Assembly: GCA_028280965.1 (NCBI GenBank)
Contig: JANQKT010000087.1
Location: 41,282 to 105,281, forward strand
Direction of reading: 5' to 3'
Source: Phycisphaeraceae bacterium
Lineage (GTDB): Bacteria > Planctomycetota > Phycisphaerae > Phycisphaerales > Phycisphaeraceae
DNA: 64,000 nucleotides
Shown here one piece after another: positions 36,950 through 45,501 of the stretch (the stretch's first letter is position 1; every line of letters begins with the position of its first letter). Below the pieces are notes generated by a model. It was not told the DNA's origin. It made no database searches and saw only the letters and a program-made list of their open reading frames with translations. The position numbers and the translations under genes were made by a program.

Positions 36950-37465
36950 GTGAACCCCACTATGCCACCCATTAACCCACCTACTGTCGAGCGCCAGAGC
37001 AAGCTCTGGCGGCTAACCATGAGCCAGTGGCTCGCCCGGCCGCCGGCCGAGCTGTTTACGTTCTTTGGCGACGCGCAGAATCTCGGCGAGATCACCCCCG
37101 ACACACTGCACTTCAAGATCCTCACCCCCACGCCGATCGAGATGCGGCCGGGCGCTTTGATCGACTACAGGCTCAGGGTCCGCGGCGTGCCGATCCGCTG
37201 GACGACGGAGATCACCGCGTGGGACCCACCGCACTCGTTCCGCGACACCCAGCTCCGCGGCCCGTACAGGCGGTGGGTCCACACCCACACCTTCACCGAA
37301 GAGGACGGCGGGACCCGCTGCGACGACGTCGTCGAGTACGCCCCGCCCGGCGGGCCGCTCGCGCCCTTGATCAACCGGCTCGTGGTGCAACGCGATGTCG
37401 AGCGGATCTTCGCCTACCGGGCGGAGGTGCTGGCACAACGGTTCGGGTCCGAGCACGAAGCGTAA
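36950..37465 (+). CDS. SRPBCC family protein
   Basis: WLARPPAELFTFFGDAQNLGEITPDTLHFKILTPTPIEMRPGALIDYRLRVRGVPIRWTTEITAWDPPHSFRDTQLRGPYRRWVHTHTF. Confidence 0.9.
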   Translation: MNPTMPPINPPTVERQSKLWRLTMSQWLARPPAELFTFFGDAQNLGEITPDTLHFKILTPTPIEMRPGALIDYRLRVRGVPIRWTTEITAWDPPHSFRDTQLRGPYRRWVHTHTFTEEDGGTRCDDVVEYAPPGGPLAPLINRLVVQRDVERIFAYRAEVLAQRFGSEHEA

Positions 37466-37563
37466 GCGCGTATGCGCGAATTCTTGCGACACGTGGCACG
37501 CGCTAACCATTCGTGCACAGACAAACCATCATCCGGCAGCAGCCGTCGTCAAGAGCGCGAAAC

Positions 37564-37983
37564 ATGACCCTCCTGTTCATCCACGCCGCCGCGACGTTCT
37601 ACATGACGGGGCTGATCTGGTTCGTGCAGCTGGTGCATTACCCGTTGATGGCCGGGGTCGGCGCCGAGCATTACGCCGAATACCAACACCAGCACGAGCG
37701 ACGGACCGGCTGGGCGGTCGGCCCGGCGATGCTGATCGAACTTATCACCGCGGCGTGGCTGGTGCTCGACACGCCCGCAGGCGTTGCACCCTGGCTGGCC
37801 TGGCTCGGGCTGGGGCTGGTCGCCCTGCTCTGGCTGAGCACTGCGGTGCTGCAGATACCCTGCCACAAACAACTCGGTAACGGCTTCGATCCATCGTCAC
37901 ACCGCCGACTGGTCGCAACCAACTGGCTGCGCACCGCGTTATGGTCGGGGCGTGGCGTGATCGCGTTTGTCATGCTGGGATAG
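37564..37983 (+). CDS. Four-TM integral membrane protein
   Basis: MTLLFIHAAATFYMTGLIWFVQLVHYPLMAGVG...; hydrophobicity pattern. Confidence 0.75.
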   Translation: MTLLFIHAAATFYMTGLIWFVQLVHYPLMAGVGAEHYAEYQHQHERRTGWAVGPAMLIELITAAWLVLDTPAGVAPWLAWLGLGLVALLWLSTAVLQIPCHKQLGNGFDPSSHRRLVATNWLRTALWSGRGVIAFVMLG

Positions 37984-38045
37984 CAGCTCTTGTACCAGCG
38001 GCGCCGCCCTTCACGAACAAACGACTAGATCACCTAAGCGACGGC

Positions 38046-39455
38046 TCACATCCCCAGCTCGACGTACAGGTCGTACAGGTGGTCGAACGTGTCGTGCAGT
38101 TTCGGGTCGATGATGAAGCGGACGACCAGCTTGCCCAGGTCGTCCGACGCTTCGAGCGGCACCAGGGTCCCGCCGCCCCAGTTGGTGATCTTCTTGAGCG
38201 TATCGACCATCTGGGGCGCCCGGCCGACCATCAGCCCGTGCATCGTGAGCCCGTCGCTGCGCATCTCTTTGACCATGCCCTTGATCGTGCCCATGTTTTC
38301 TTCGTGGGCCGGCGCGTCGGTGATCAGCACGGCCTGCTTGACCGCCTTGCTCGACCAGTTGAGCTGGCGCATCGCGCTCAGCCCCTCGTAGACCGCCTCG
38401 GGGAAGTCGCCCCCGCCGCTGGCTTCTACCTCGAAGAGGAAGCTGCGGACCTTGCCGATGTTGTCGGTGAGTTTGACCGCTTCGAGCATCGGCCGGTCGC
38501 CCTGGTCGCGGTAGATGATGACGCCCATCTTCATCGACTGCGCCAGGTCGTTGAGCGTCAGCATCAGCCGGTTGGTCTGGCCCTGCGCCCGGTGGATGAC
38601 ATGGCCCATCGAGCCGGTGCCGTCGATCACGACCGCGGTCTCCAGGTCCTGCTGGTGCAGGTTGTCCAGGTAGTTCACGGCCTCGGGGAACGCTTTGGCG
38701 TCCATCATGGCGATCGGCGCGAGCGGCTGTTCGCGGACCTGGCCGGTCTGCGGCTCAAACTCGGGGAAGCTCAGGTTCTTGCCGTTTGTCTTGATGTACT
38801 GACGCCAGGCCTCGACCGTCGCCGGCTGGCGGTCCAACCCCAAGAGCGCCCCCAGCCGGTCGCCGATCGTGACCAGCACGGCGTTGTCGATGTTCGTCAG
38901 CACCTGGCCCAGCCGCTTCTTCGCCCGGGAACGCAGCTTGTCATCGCCCGAGCGGACCGCGATCTCGATGCCCAGGATCGCGCGCTCGGGCACCTTCGAG
39001 CGCATCTCCTTCTCCGCGATCTTGCGGACCTGCTCGACGTCCACCGCGACCTCGACCCGCTGGGCCATGCGGATCACGCGCGGCTCGCTCTCGGCGTCGA
39101 ACTTGCCCTCGGGGATCGTCAGGCCCCGGCGGACCGCGGCGCGGATCGCGAAGCAGCGCACCTGCCAGGCCTCGTCCTCGAGCGCCTTGAGGACCGCCTG
39201 GTCCGCCTCGTCGCCGGTGAACCGCTCGAGCCTGAACAGCCCGAACACCCGGTAGTGCCACGCCTCTTCGGTCAGGATGTAGTTGAGCAGGCGCAGCTCG
39301 TTGTCGCTCTGCTCGGTGTAGGGGATCTCTCCGGGCTGCTGCGCGGGTTCGGCCGATGTGTCTGGGGCGGTGTCGGGCTGACACCGTGCTTCAAGCCCGC
39401 AGAAAACGATGCAAAGCGCAGCGACGGCTGGGATCAGTGGGAACACGCGTTTCAT
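38046..39455 (-). CDS. von Willebrand factor type A domain protein with N-terminal helical-repeat-like region
   Basis: Signal peptide MKRVFPLIPAVAALCIVFCG; LETAVVIDGTGSMGHVIHRAQ, VIIYRDQGDRP, GGGDFPEAVYEGLSAM, AVLITDAPAHEEN. Confidence 0.85.
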   Translation of the reverse strand: MKRVFPLIPAVAALCIVFCGLEARCQPDTAPDTSAEPAQQPGEIPYTEQSDNELRLLNYILTEEAWHYRVFGLFRLERFTGDEADQAVLKALEDEAWQVRCFAIRAAVRRGLTIPEGKFDAESEPRVIRMAQRVEVAVDVEQVRKIAEKEMRSKVPERAILGIEIAVRSGDDKLRSRAKKRLGQVLTNIDNAVLVTIGDRLGALLGLDRQPATVEAWRQYIKTNGKNLSFPEFEPQTGQVREQPLAPIAMMDAKAFPEAVNYLDNLHQQDLETAVVIDGTGSMGHVIHRAQGQTNRLMLTLNDLAQSMKMGVIIYRDQGDRPMLEAVKLTDNIGKVRSFLFEVEASGGGDFPEAVYEGLSAMRQLNWSSKAVKQAVLITDAPAHEENMGTIKGMVKEMRSDGLTMHGLMVGRAPQMVDTLKKITNWGGGTLVPLEASDDLGKLVVRFIIDPKLHDTFDHLYDLYVELGM

Positions 39456-39589
39456 CGATAAGCCCCATGGACGTAGATGCGGATCAACACGCATAAAACA
39501 GGTAGCATCAGCTTAGCCCAAAGGCTGCCGTGAATCTATAACCAACCCGAGAATCCCCGCCATACAAGAGGCGTGCCCCGCCGATCGCT

Positions 39590-39958
39590 TTATGGCTTCG
39601 GCATCTTCGTGTGGGCTTCTAAACGCCAACGGAATTGATTCGAGTCCTCATATTCACCTCGGGGAAGAATCGTCGTGGTGGACTTCGTTTGGGCCTCCAA
39701 TCGCCAACGAAACTGATTGGAGTCTTCGTACTCCCCGCGAGGCAGAACGCTTACAGAGGATTGGGCTTGGGCCTCCAGTCGCCAACGGAAATGGTTTGAG
39801 TCCTCGTTCTTTCCGCGCGGCAAGATCGAAGATTGGAGCCGCACCAAGTTCGCGTATGCACACGCCTCGGTGAGCCCGCCATCGGGCGTCGTCGTCTTAC
39901 ATCCCGAAACAATCGCTATACAGCAGATGATCGCGATCCCTGGAAAGCAACGCATCAT
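39590..39958 (-). CDS. Small lipoprotein with three 26-aa tandem repeats
   Basis: Lipobox CIAIVSGC; repeats LPRGKNEDSNHFRWRLEAQAQ / LPRGEYEDSNQFRWRLEAQTK / LPRGEYEDSNQFRWRLEAHTK. Confidence 0.7.
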   Translation of the reverse strand: MMRCFPGIAIICCIAIVSGCKTTTPDGGLTEACAYANLVRLQSSILPRGKNEDSNHFRWRLEAQAQSSVSVLPRGEYEDSNQFRWRLEAQTKSTTTILPRGEYEDSNQFRWRLEAHTKMPKP

Positions 39959-40005
39959 GTTTTCCTTGTATGAAAACGACAGCTGATCCGCAATGACCTA
40001 AGCCG

Positions 40006-41094
40006 TTAATCTTCGAACCCGTGCGTGCTCACCCAATGCCCCGGTTCGCCGGGCACCTCTTTGAGCGGCGGGCGGTCGAGCAGGCTCGAACGCGTCACGA
40101 ACTCGACGCCCTCCATCTCCTCCGCGGCCATCTCGGCCTTCTCCTCCGCGGTGGCCTCGATCGAGTGTGATCGGCCGGCCTCTTCGTCCTTGAAGTAGCT
40201 GATCGGGCTGGGGACATCGCCCAGCAGCATGATCCGCTGCTTCTCGCGGTTGGGGTCCGGGCTCGGGGCGGCGGACAAGAGCGCCTTCGTGTACGGGTGC
40301 AGCGGGTTGTTGTACAGCGTGTCGCGGTCGGCGAGCTCGACGATCTTGCCCAGGTACATCACCGCGATGCGGTCGCAGAAGTGCTCGACGACCGCGAGGT
40401 TGTGCGCGATGAAGAGGTAGCTGAGGTTGAACTCGTCCTTCAAATCCTGCATCAGGTTGAGCACCTGCGACTGGACCGAGACGTCGAGCGCCGAGACCGG
40501 CTCGTCGCAGACGATGAACCGCGGCTCGAGCGCGAGCGCGCGGGCGATGCCGATGCGCTGCTTCTGCCCGCCGGAGAACTCGTGTGGGTAGCGGAACATG
40601 TGTTCGGGCTGCAGGCCGACCTTCTTGAGGAGGTCCTGCACGCGAGCCTCGAGCTCGGCGCCGGCGCAGATCCTGTGGACCTTCAGCGGCTCGCCGATGA
40701 TGCGCCCGACGGTCATGCGCGGGTTCAGCGACCCGCCGGGGTCCTGGAAGATGATCTGCATCTCCCGGCGGAGCTGCTTCATGCGGGTGCCGGGCGCGCT
40801 CAGCACGTCCTCGCCGTCGAACACGACGCTGCCGGCCGTCGCGTCGATCAGCCGGAGGATCGACCGGCCGACGGTCGACTTGCCGCAGCCCGACTCGCCG
40901 ACCAGCCCGAGCGTCTCGCCCCGGCCGACGGTGAAGGACACATCATCGACGGCCTTGACGTTGCCGACCTGCGAGCGGAGCAGCCCGCGCTTGACCGGGA
41001 AGTAGGTTTTGAGGCCGTTGACCTCGAGCAGCGGGCGCTTGCTCGTCGCGGCGGCGGTCGGTGCGGGCTGGGTCGCGGGGGCGGCGGTGGTCAT
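40006..41094 (-). CDS. Oligopeptide/dipeptide ABC transporter ATP-binding protein (DppF/OppF type)
   Basis: [102 protein letters not shown]. Confidence 0.95.
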   Translation of the reverse strand: MTTAAPATQPAPTAAATSKRPLLEVNGLKTYFPVKRGLLRSQVGNVKAVDDVSFTVGRGETLGLVGESGCGKSTVGRSILRLIDATAGSVVFDGEDVLSAPGTRMKQLRREMQIIFQDPGGSLNPRMTVGRIIGEPLKVHRICAGAELEARVQDLLKKVGLQPEHMFRYPHEFSGGQKQRIGIARALALEPRFIVCDEPVSALDVSVQSQVLNLMQDLKDEFNLSYLFIAHNLAVVEHFCDRIAVMYLGKIVELADRDTLYNNPLHPYTKALLSAAPSPDPNREKQRIMLLGDVPSPISYFKDEEAGRSHSIEATAEEKAEMAAEEMEGVEFVTRSSLLDRPPLKEVPGEPGHWVSTHGFED

Positions 41095-41112
41095 GCAGTC
41101 ATGATACCCGAG

Positions 41113-41198
41113 GGAACAGCCGCGACGCCACGCGTCGCAGGTATCTTGTGACAAACCGATCACAATGATCCGGCGACGCGTGGCGTTGCGGCTGTTCC
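41113..41198. repeat. Inverted repeat, family A
   Basis: ggaacagccgcgacgccacgcgtcgc ... gcgacgcgtggcgttgcggctgttcc. Confidence 0.9.
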
Positions 41199-41213
41199 AA
41201 TACGCGGATCGAC

Positions 41214-42725
41214 TCACCGCACCGGCAGCTCGACCTCGCGCTGTTCGTATTGCCCCTCGCGGGTCGGGTCCCAGCGTTTGACCGTCAGCCTGAGCGTTTC
41301 GCCATCGGCCCGATCGATCGCGTCGGCGAAGCTCTCGAAGTCATTCACCGGCCGGCCATCAACCGCAGTGACGACAGACATGCGTTGGATGCGCTCCCTG
41401 TCGGCGGGCGAGCCGTCCTCGATCAGGCGCACGAGCACGCCGGGCGTGTAGGCCCAGCCGAGCCGCACCGCGAGGCCGGGTGTGAAGCTCTCGAACCGGC
41501 CCAGGCCGACGCGCGTCGCCAGGCTCTCGGGCTGCGGCTCGAAGGGGTTGTCCAGCCGGCGGGGCGCGATGAGTGAGCCGACCTCGCGCGGATCCTCGAC
41601 CAGCGTCATGCGCAGCGTCAGCCTGCGCCCGTCCCGCCAGACGCGGATCGGGATCTCGGCGCCGGGCGGGTGGCTCGACACCGCGATGCGCAGGGCCTCG
41701 CTTGTATCGACGACTTTGCCATCGACGTGCGTGATGACGTCGCCCAGCCGGATGCCCGCCTGGTCCGCCGGCCCGCCGGGCACCGGTTCGCACAGCACGC
41801 CATCGCCCTTGAAGCCGAGCTCGCGCCGGGTCGCGAAGTCGATGTCGTTGATGTAGACGCCCATGTAGCCCCGGCGGACCTCGCCGTTCTCAATAAGCTG
41901 ATCCGCGACGTTGACGATCTGATCGATCGGGATCGCGAAGCCCAGCCCGGAGAACGTTGCCGCTGGGTTGCCCTCGACGGCGATGGCGGTGTTCATGCCG
42001 ATCACCTCGCCGCGGACGTTGGTGAGCGGCCCGCCGGAGTTGCCCGGGTTGATCGCCGCGTCGGTCTGGATGAAGTTCTCGTAGTTGTTGACGCGTGCGT
42101 CGCGCAGCCGCCGGCCGGTCGCGCTGACGATGCCCTGGCTCATCGAGAACTCGAACTGGAACGGCGAGCCGACGGCGAAGACGATCTCGCCCTGCTCCGC
42201 CGGTTCGGCCGCCAGCGCCGCGGGGATCAGGCCCTTGCGGTTGATCCTGAGCACGGCGACGTCGGTCTTGTCGTCCGTGCCGACGATCGTCGCGCGGTAC
42301 TCCCCGCCGTCCTCGAAGCGGACGACGACCTGCTCGGCCCGGCCGGTGAGCGCGTCTTCCACCACGTGGTGGTTGGTGATGATGTAGTCCTGGTAGTCGT
42401 TGGGGTCGTTCTCGAAATCCGGGTAGTACCGGTAGACCCACCCCGACCCGCCGCCGGCCCACGACAGCCGCCCGCCGGCGACGCGGTCGCGTGTCTGCAG
42501 AGAGATGCTCGTCACGCTCGGGCGCACGACCTCGGCGACGTCTTTGAACGCCTCGGACAGCGTGGACAGCGTCGGGTTATCGACCAGCCCCTGGCGGACC
42601 TGCGCGATGCGCGCCTGCTCGTACGACCGGGCGATCTGCCGGACCATGCCCGGCCCGACAAGCATCGCCAGGACGAGGGTCGCCCCCAGCAGCAGCGTCG
42701 GCCCGTACCAGCGGATGCGTGACAT
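41214..42725 (-). CDS. Do/DegP-like trypsin-fold serine protease with PDZ domains
   Basis: Triad motifs [65 protein letters not shown]. Confidence 0.95.
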   Translation of the reverse strand: MSRIRWYGPTLLLGATLVLAMLVGPGMVRQIARSYEQARIAQVRQGLVDNPTLSTLSEAFKDVAEVVRPSVTSISLQTRDRVAGGRLSWAGGGSGWVYRYYPDFENDPNDYQDYIITNHHVVEDALTGRAEQVVVRFEDGGEYRATIVGTDDKTDVAVLRINRKGLIPAALAAEPAEQGEIVFAVGSPFQFEFSMSQGIVSATGRRLRDARVNNYENFIQTDAAINPGNSGGPLTNVRGEVIGMNTAIAVEGNPAATFSGLGFAIPIDQIVNVADQLIENGEVRRGYMGVYINDIDFATRRELGFKGDGVLCEPVPGGPADQAGIRLGDVITHVDGKVVDTSEALRIAVSSHPPGAEIPIRVWRDGRRLTLRMTLVEDPREVGSLIAPRRLDNPFEPQPESLATRVGLGRFESFTPGLAVRLGWAYTPGVLVRLIEDGSPADRERIQRMSVVTAVDGRPVNDFESFADAIDRADGETLRLTVKRWDPTREGQYEQREVELPVR

Positions 42726-42927
42726 AGTGGTCTCCGGGGCTGTCAATAACAAGCGGATCGGCCTGATCCACTACGAAGTGTAGCCCGTGGGGGTTTGGAG
42801 GCCAGAGTGTCTTGCAGATTCCCTGAACCAAGCCCACAGCATTGGCGCAGCCAACGCCGCGCGGATCCCGGATGCAAAGGGCTTGGGACCAGACGCTTCG
42901 CGGACTCAGCGTCGGTGTTGGGTCCTG

Positions 42928-43785
42928 CTAATCCTTCATCCCGTACACCCCGCCGTCCGCGAGGTACTCGCCGGATTCGACCTGCCTGCACCACCGCTCG
43001 GCGGCGTCCTGCAGCGCCTCGCCGAGCTGGGCCATCGGCGGGGCGAACGGCGGCTGCCAGTCGCTCATGCCCATCACGTCCTGCAAGACGACGACGTGCC
43101 CGTCGCACGCCGGGCCCGCGCCGCAGCCGACGACCGGGATGCGCTCGCCGGTGCGCGGGTGGCGCGCCTTGTCCACGATGCGCTGCGAGACCTCGTCCGG
43201 CACCGCTTCGATGAGCAGGACCGAGGCGCCCATCGCGATCATGAGCTGGGCGGTATCGACGAGGATGTCCGCGTCGCGCTTGGTCCGGCCGGCGGCCTTG
43301 TACCCGCCCTCCATACGGACCTGCTGCGGCCGGCTGCCCAGGTGCGCGACGACGGGCACGCCCGCCTGCGCGAGCTTCTCGACCAGCGTCGCGTGGCTGC
43401 CATCGACCTCGAGCTTGACGCAGTCGGCGCCGGCGTCCTGGATAAAGGCGACGGCGTTGCGCACGGCCTCGGCCTCGTCGGCCTGGTAGCTGCCGAAGGG
43501 CATGTCCGCCATGACGAGCGCGTTGGGCGCGCCGCGCCGGACCGCCGCGGTGATCTCGAGCATGAACGGCATCTTGGCGGGCAGGGTCGAGTCGTGGCCG
43601 AGGATGAGCTGGGCCGCGGTGTCGCCGACCAGGAAGCTGGAAACCCCGCCGCGCCACAGCCACCTCGCCGTCGTCGCGTCGTAGCAGGTCAGCATCGCGA
43701 AGGGCTGTTTGGCTTCGGCCCATTTGCGCCAGTCACGGAGCGTGACCCGGCGGTCGGGGCGTTTCATGGTTTCGGTGGGCTGCAT
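42928..43785 (-). CDS. panB: 3-methyl-2-oxobutanoate hydroxymethyltransferase
   Basis: MLTCYDATTARWLWRGGVSSFLVGDTAAQLILGHDSTLP, PFGSYQ, VKLEVDGSHATLVEKLAQAGVPVVAHLGSRPQQVRMEGGYKAAGRT. Confidence 0.94.
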   Translation of the reverse strand: MQPTETMKRPDRRVTLRDWRKWAEAKQPFAMLTCYDATTARWLWRGGVSSFLVGDTAAQLILGHDSTLPAKMPFMLEITAAVRRGAPNALVMADMPFGSYQADEAEAVRNAVAFIQDAGADCVKLEVDGSHATLVEKLAQAGVPVVAHLGSRPQQVRMEGGYKAAGRTKRDADILVDTAQLMIAMGASVLLIEAVPDEVSQRIVDKARHPRTGERIPVVGCGAGPACDGHVVVLQDVMGMSDWQPPFAPPMAQLGEALQDAAERWCRQVESGEYLADGGVYGMKD

Positions 43786-43900
43786 GGCATTATTGTAGTC
43801 GGTAGCACGCCCAAGCCAATCAAGGCTGTGGAATGAAGCAATACAACACTTCGCTTCACCGCAGAGACGGGGAGGACCCGGAGAACACGGGGCAAGGTGT

Positions 43901-43984
43901 TTTGAAACCACAGACGCATACGGATAAACACAGGTCAAGACAAATTATGAATCATCGGTGTGCATCCGTGTGCGTCTGTGGTTC
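43901..43984. repeat. Inverted repeat, family D
   Basis: tttgaaaccacagacgcatacggataaacacagg ... catcggtgtgcatccgtgtgcgtctgtggttcc. Confidence 0.85.
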
Positions 43985-44164
43985 CGACTTGCCTTTTGCC
44001 ATACTATCCGCGCCCCTGTTGTGAAGCGAAGCGCTGCCTTACGTGCGGTGCGATTCTCACCGACCCCTACAACCACTACGGCTTACCAACTCGTGGCTTG
44101 GTGTTAAACCCGGCTGACATGCGGCCCGATAACCCACCGGAGGGTTTTAGCGAAAGGTCCGCCG

Positions 44165-45091
44165 ATGTCTGGTCAGATGCAGCAGTTCCGCGTGGTCGGG
44201 GTGAAGAACGGGTCGGGCGAGGACGTGTCGGTCGTGATCGACGCGGCGACCAAGGCCGCCGCCGAGGTCAAGGCCGAGCAGATGGACATTGAGACGACGC
44301 ACATCGTCCGGCTCAAGCAGGACGAGCCCGCGGCGCCGGACGAGCACGAGCTGTTCTCGTCCGAGGCCGCCGAGGCGCTCGCCGCGAAGCGCACGGACAA
44401 ACTGATCGAAGAGGTCGTCCCGCCGGAGGAACCCAAGGGCGTGGTGGAGCAGGTCGAAGCGCCCGCGCCGCAGGTGCAGGCGAAAACAAGAGCGAAGCCC
44501 GAGCCGAACCCGGTCATCGCCGCGACCACGCGCCCGACCTACGCCGCCGCGAGCGCCAAGCGCGAGCCGGCGGGGGCGGACGTCTCGGGCATGCGCGCCT
44601 TCGGCTTCGTGCTGGTCGTGCTGCTCGGCATGGCGGCGGGGGCGTACTTCGTCCTCGTCCACGAGCCCAACCAGGTCCAGGCCGACGATCACGAGATCAC
44701 CTTCGGCGAAGACATCTTCAGCGACGTCATCAACGGCGAGCTCGTGCTCGGCGAAGACCCGCCCGAGGTCCGCGACGCGTTCGAGGGCGCGAAGAACGCG
44801 ACGCGCCCGCTTGCGCCGGCGGGCGACAACGATGAAGGCCAGTTCATCATCATCGGCCGCCCAACGGCCGAGCCCGCTTCAGCGGGCGGGGACCAACCCA
44901 CAGCAGACCGCCCCAGCCTTATCCTCCAATCCGTCGTCACCAGCCACGAGGGCCGCTTCGCGGTGATCAACGGCAAGCTCTACAAGGAGGGCTCGACGAT
45001 CGCGGGGAGCAAACTTGTCAGCGTCGCCGACGACTGGGTGCTGATGGAAAACGCCGGCGACCAGTTCACGCTGCAGATCGAGCCGGAGTGA
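44165..45091 (+). CDS. Single-TM protein with GspB/PilP-like C-terminal domain
   Basis: TM FGFVLVVLLGMAAGAYFVLV; C-term SLILQSVVTSHEGRFAVINGKLYKEGSTIAGSKLVSVADDWVLMENAGDQFTLQIEPE. Confidence 0.6.
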   Translation: MSGQMQQFRVVGVKNGSGEDVSVVIDAATKAAAEVKAEQMDIETTHIVRLKQDEPAAPDEHELFSSEAAEALAAKRTDKLIEEVVPPEEPKGVVEQVEAPAPQVQAKTRAKPEPNPVIAATTRPTYAAASAKREPAGADVSGMRAFGFVLVVLLGMAAGAYFVLVHEPNQVQADDHEITFGEDIFSDVINGELVLGEDPPEVRDAFEGAKNATRPLAPAGDNDEGQFIIIGRPTAEPASAGGDQPTADRPSLILQSVVTSHEGRFAVINGKLYKEGSTIAGSKLVSVADDWVLMENAGDQFTLQIEPE

Positions 45092-45111
45092 TTAACAGGT
45101 GAAGCCAAGGC

Positions 45112-45450
45112 TCAACTGATCCACTTATAAATAATCGGCAGCAGCAGGCCGATGATGGCGAACCCACAAATCACCATCATCCCGAACCGGAGCTGCTCGA
45201 AATAGTCCAACGATTTCACGATCACTGCCAATAAAGCAATCAGCCATGCGCACCACAAGAAGAATCGCAGCGTGTCTGCCAATTCTTCGGATAGCGTTGT
45301 AAGTTCTTGCTTTTGGCGGCTGTGCAAGGTTGAACGGCCGCACTCGGGGCACCGGGCCCGTATCAAACCCTGCAGGTCGTATTGGCAATGCGGGCAGTGG
45401 CCGTGCTCAGGGGGCCGTTGCTTGCCCCAGGACACGCGGATAAAAAGCAT
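45112..45450 (-). CDS. Zinc-ribbon membrane protein (CPHCQYDLQG...CPECG)
   Basis: HCPHCQYDLQGLIRARCPECGRS followed by two TMs. Confidence 0.75.
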   Translation of the reverse strand: MLFIRVSWGKQRPPEHGHCPHCQYDLQGLIRARCPECGRSTLHSRQKQELTTLSEELADTLRFFLWCAWLIALLAVIVKSLDYFEQLRFGMMVICGFAIIGLLLPIIYKWIS

Positions 45451-45501
45451 GTTCTTTCAAACGCCTTTCACCCACCACGGTTGCCACCCGTGCTGTAAGC
45501 C

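Noticed and set aside
40006-41094. Complete dipeptide transporter operon
   Set aside because: Only the DppF/OppF-type ATPase is present; no permease or binding-protein genes adjoin it.
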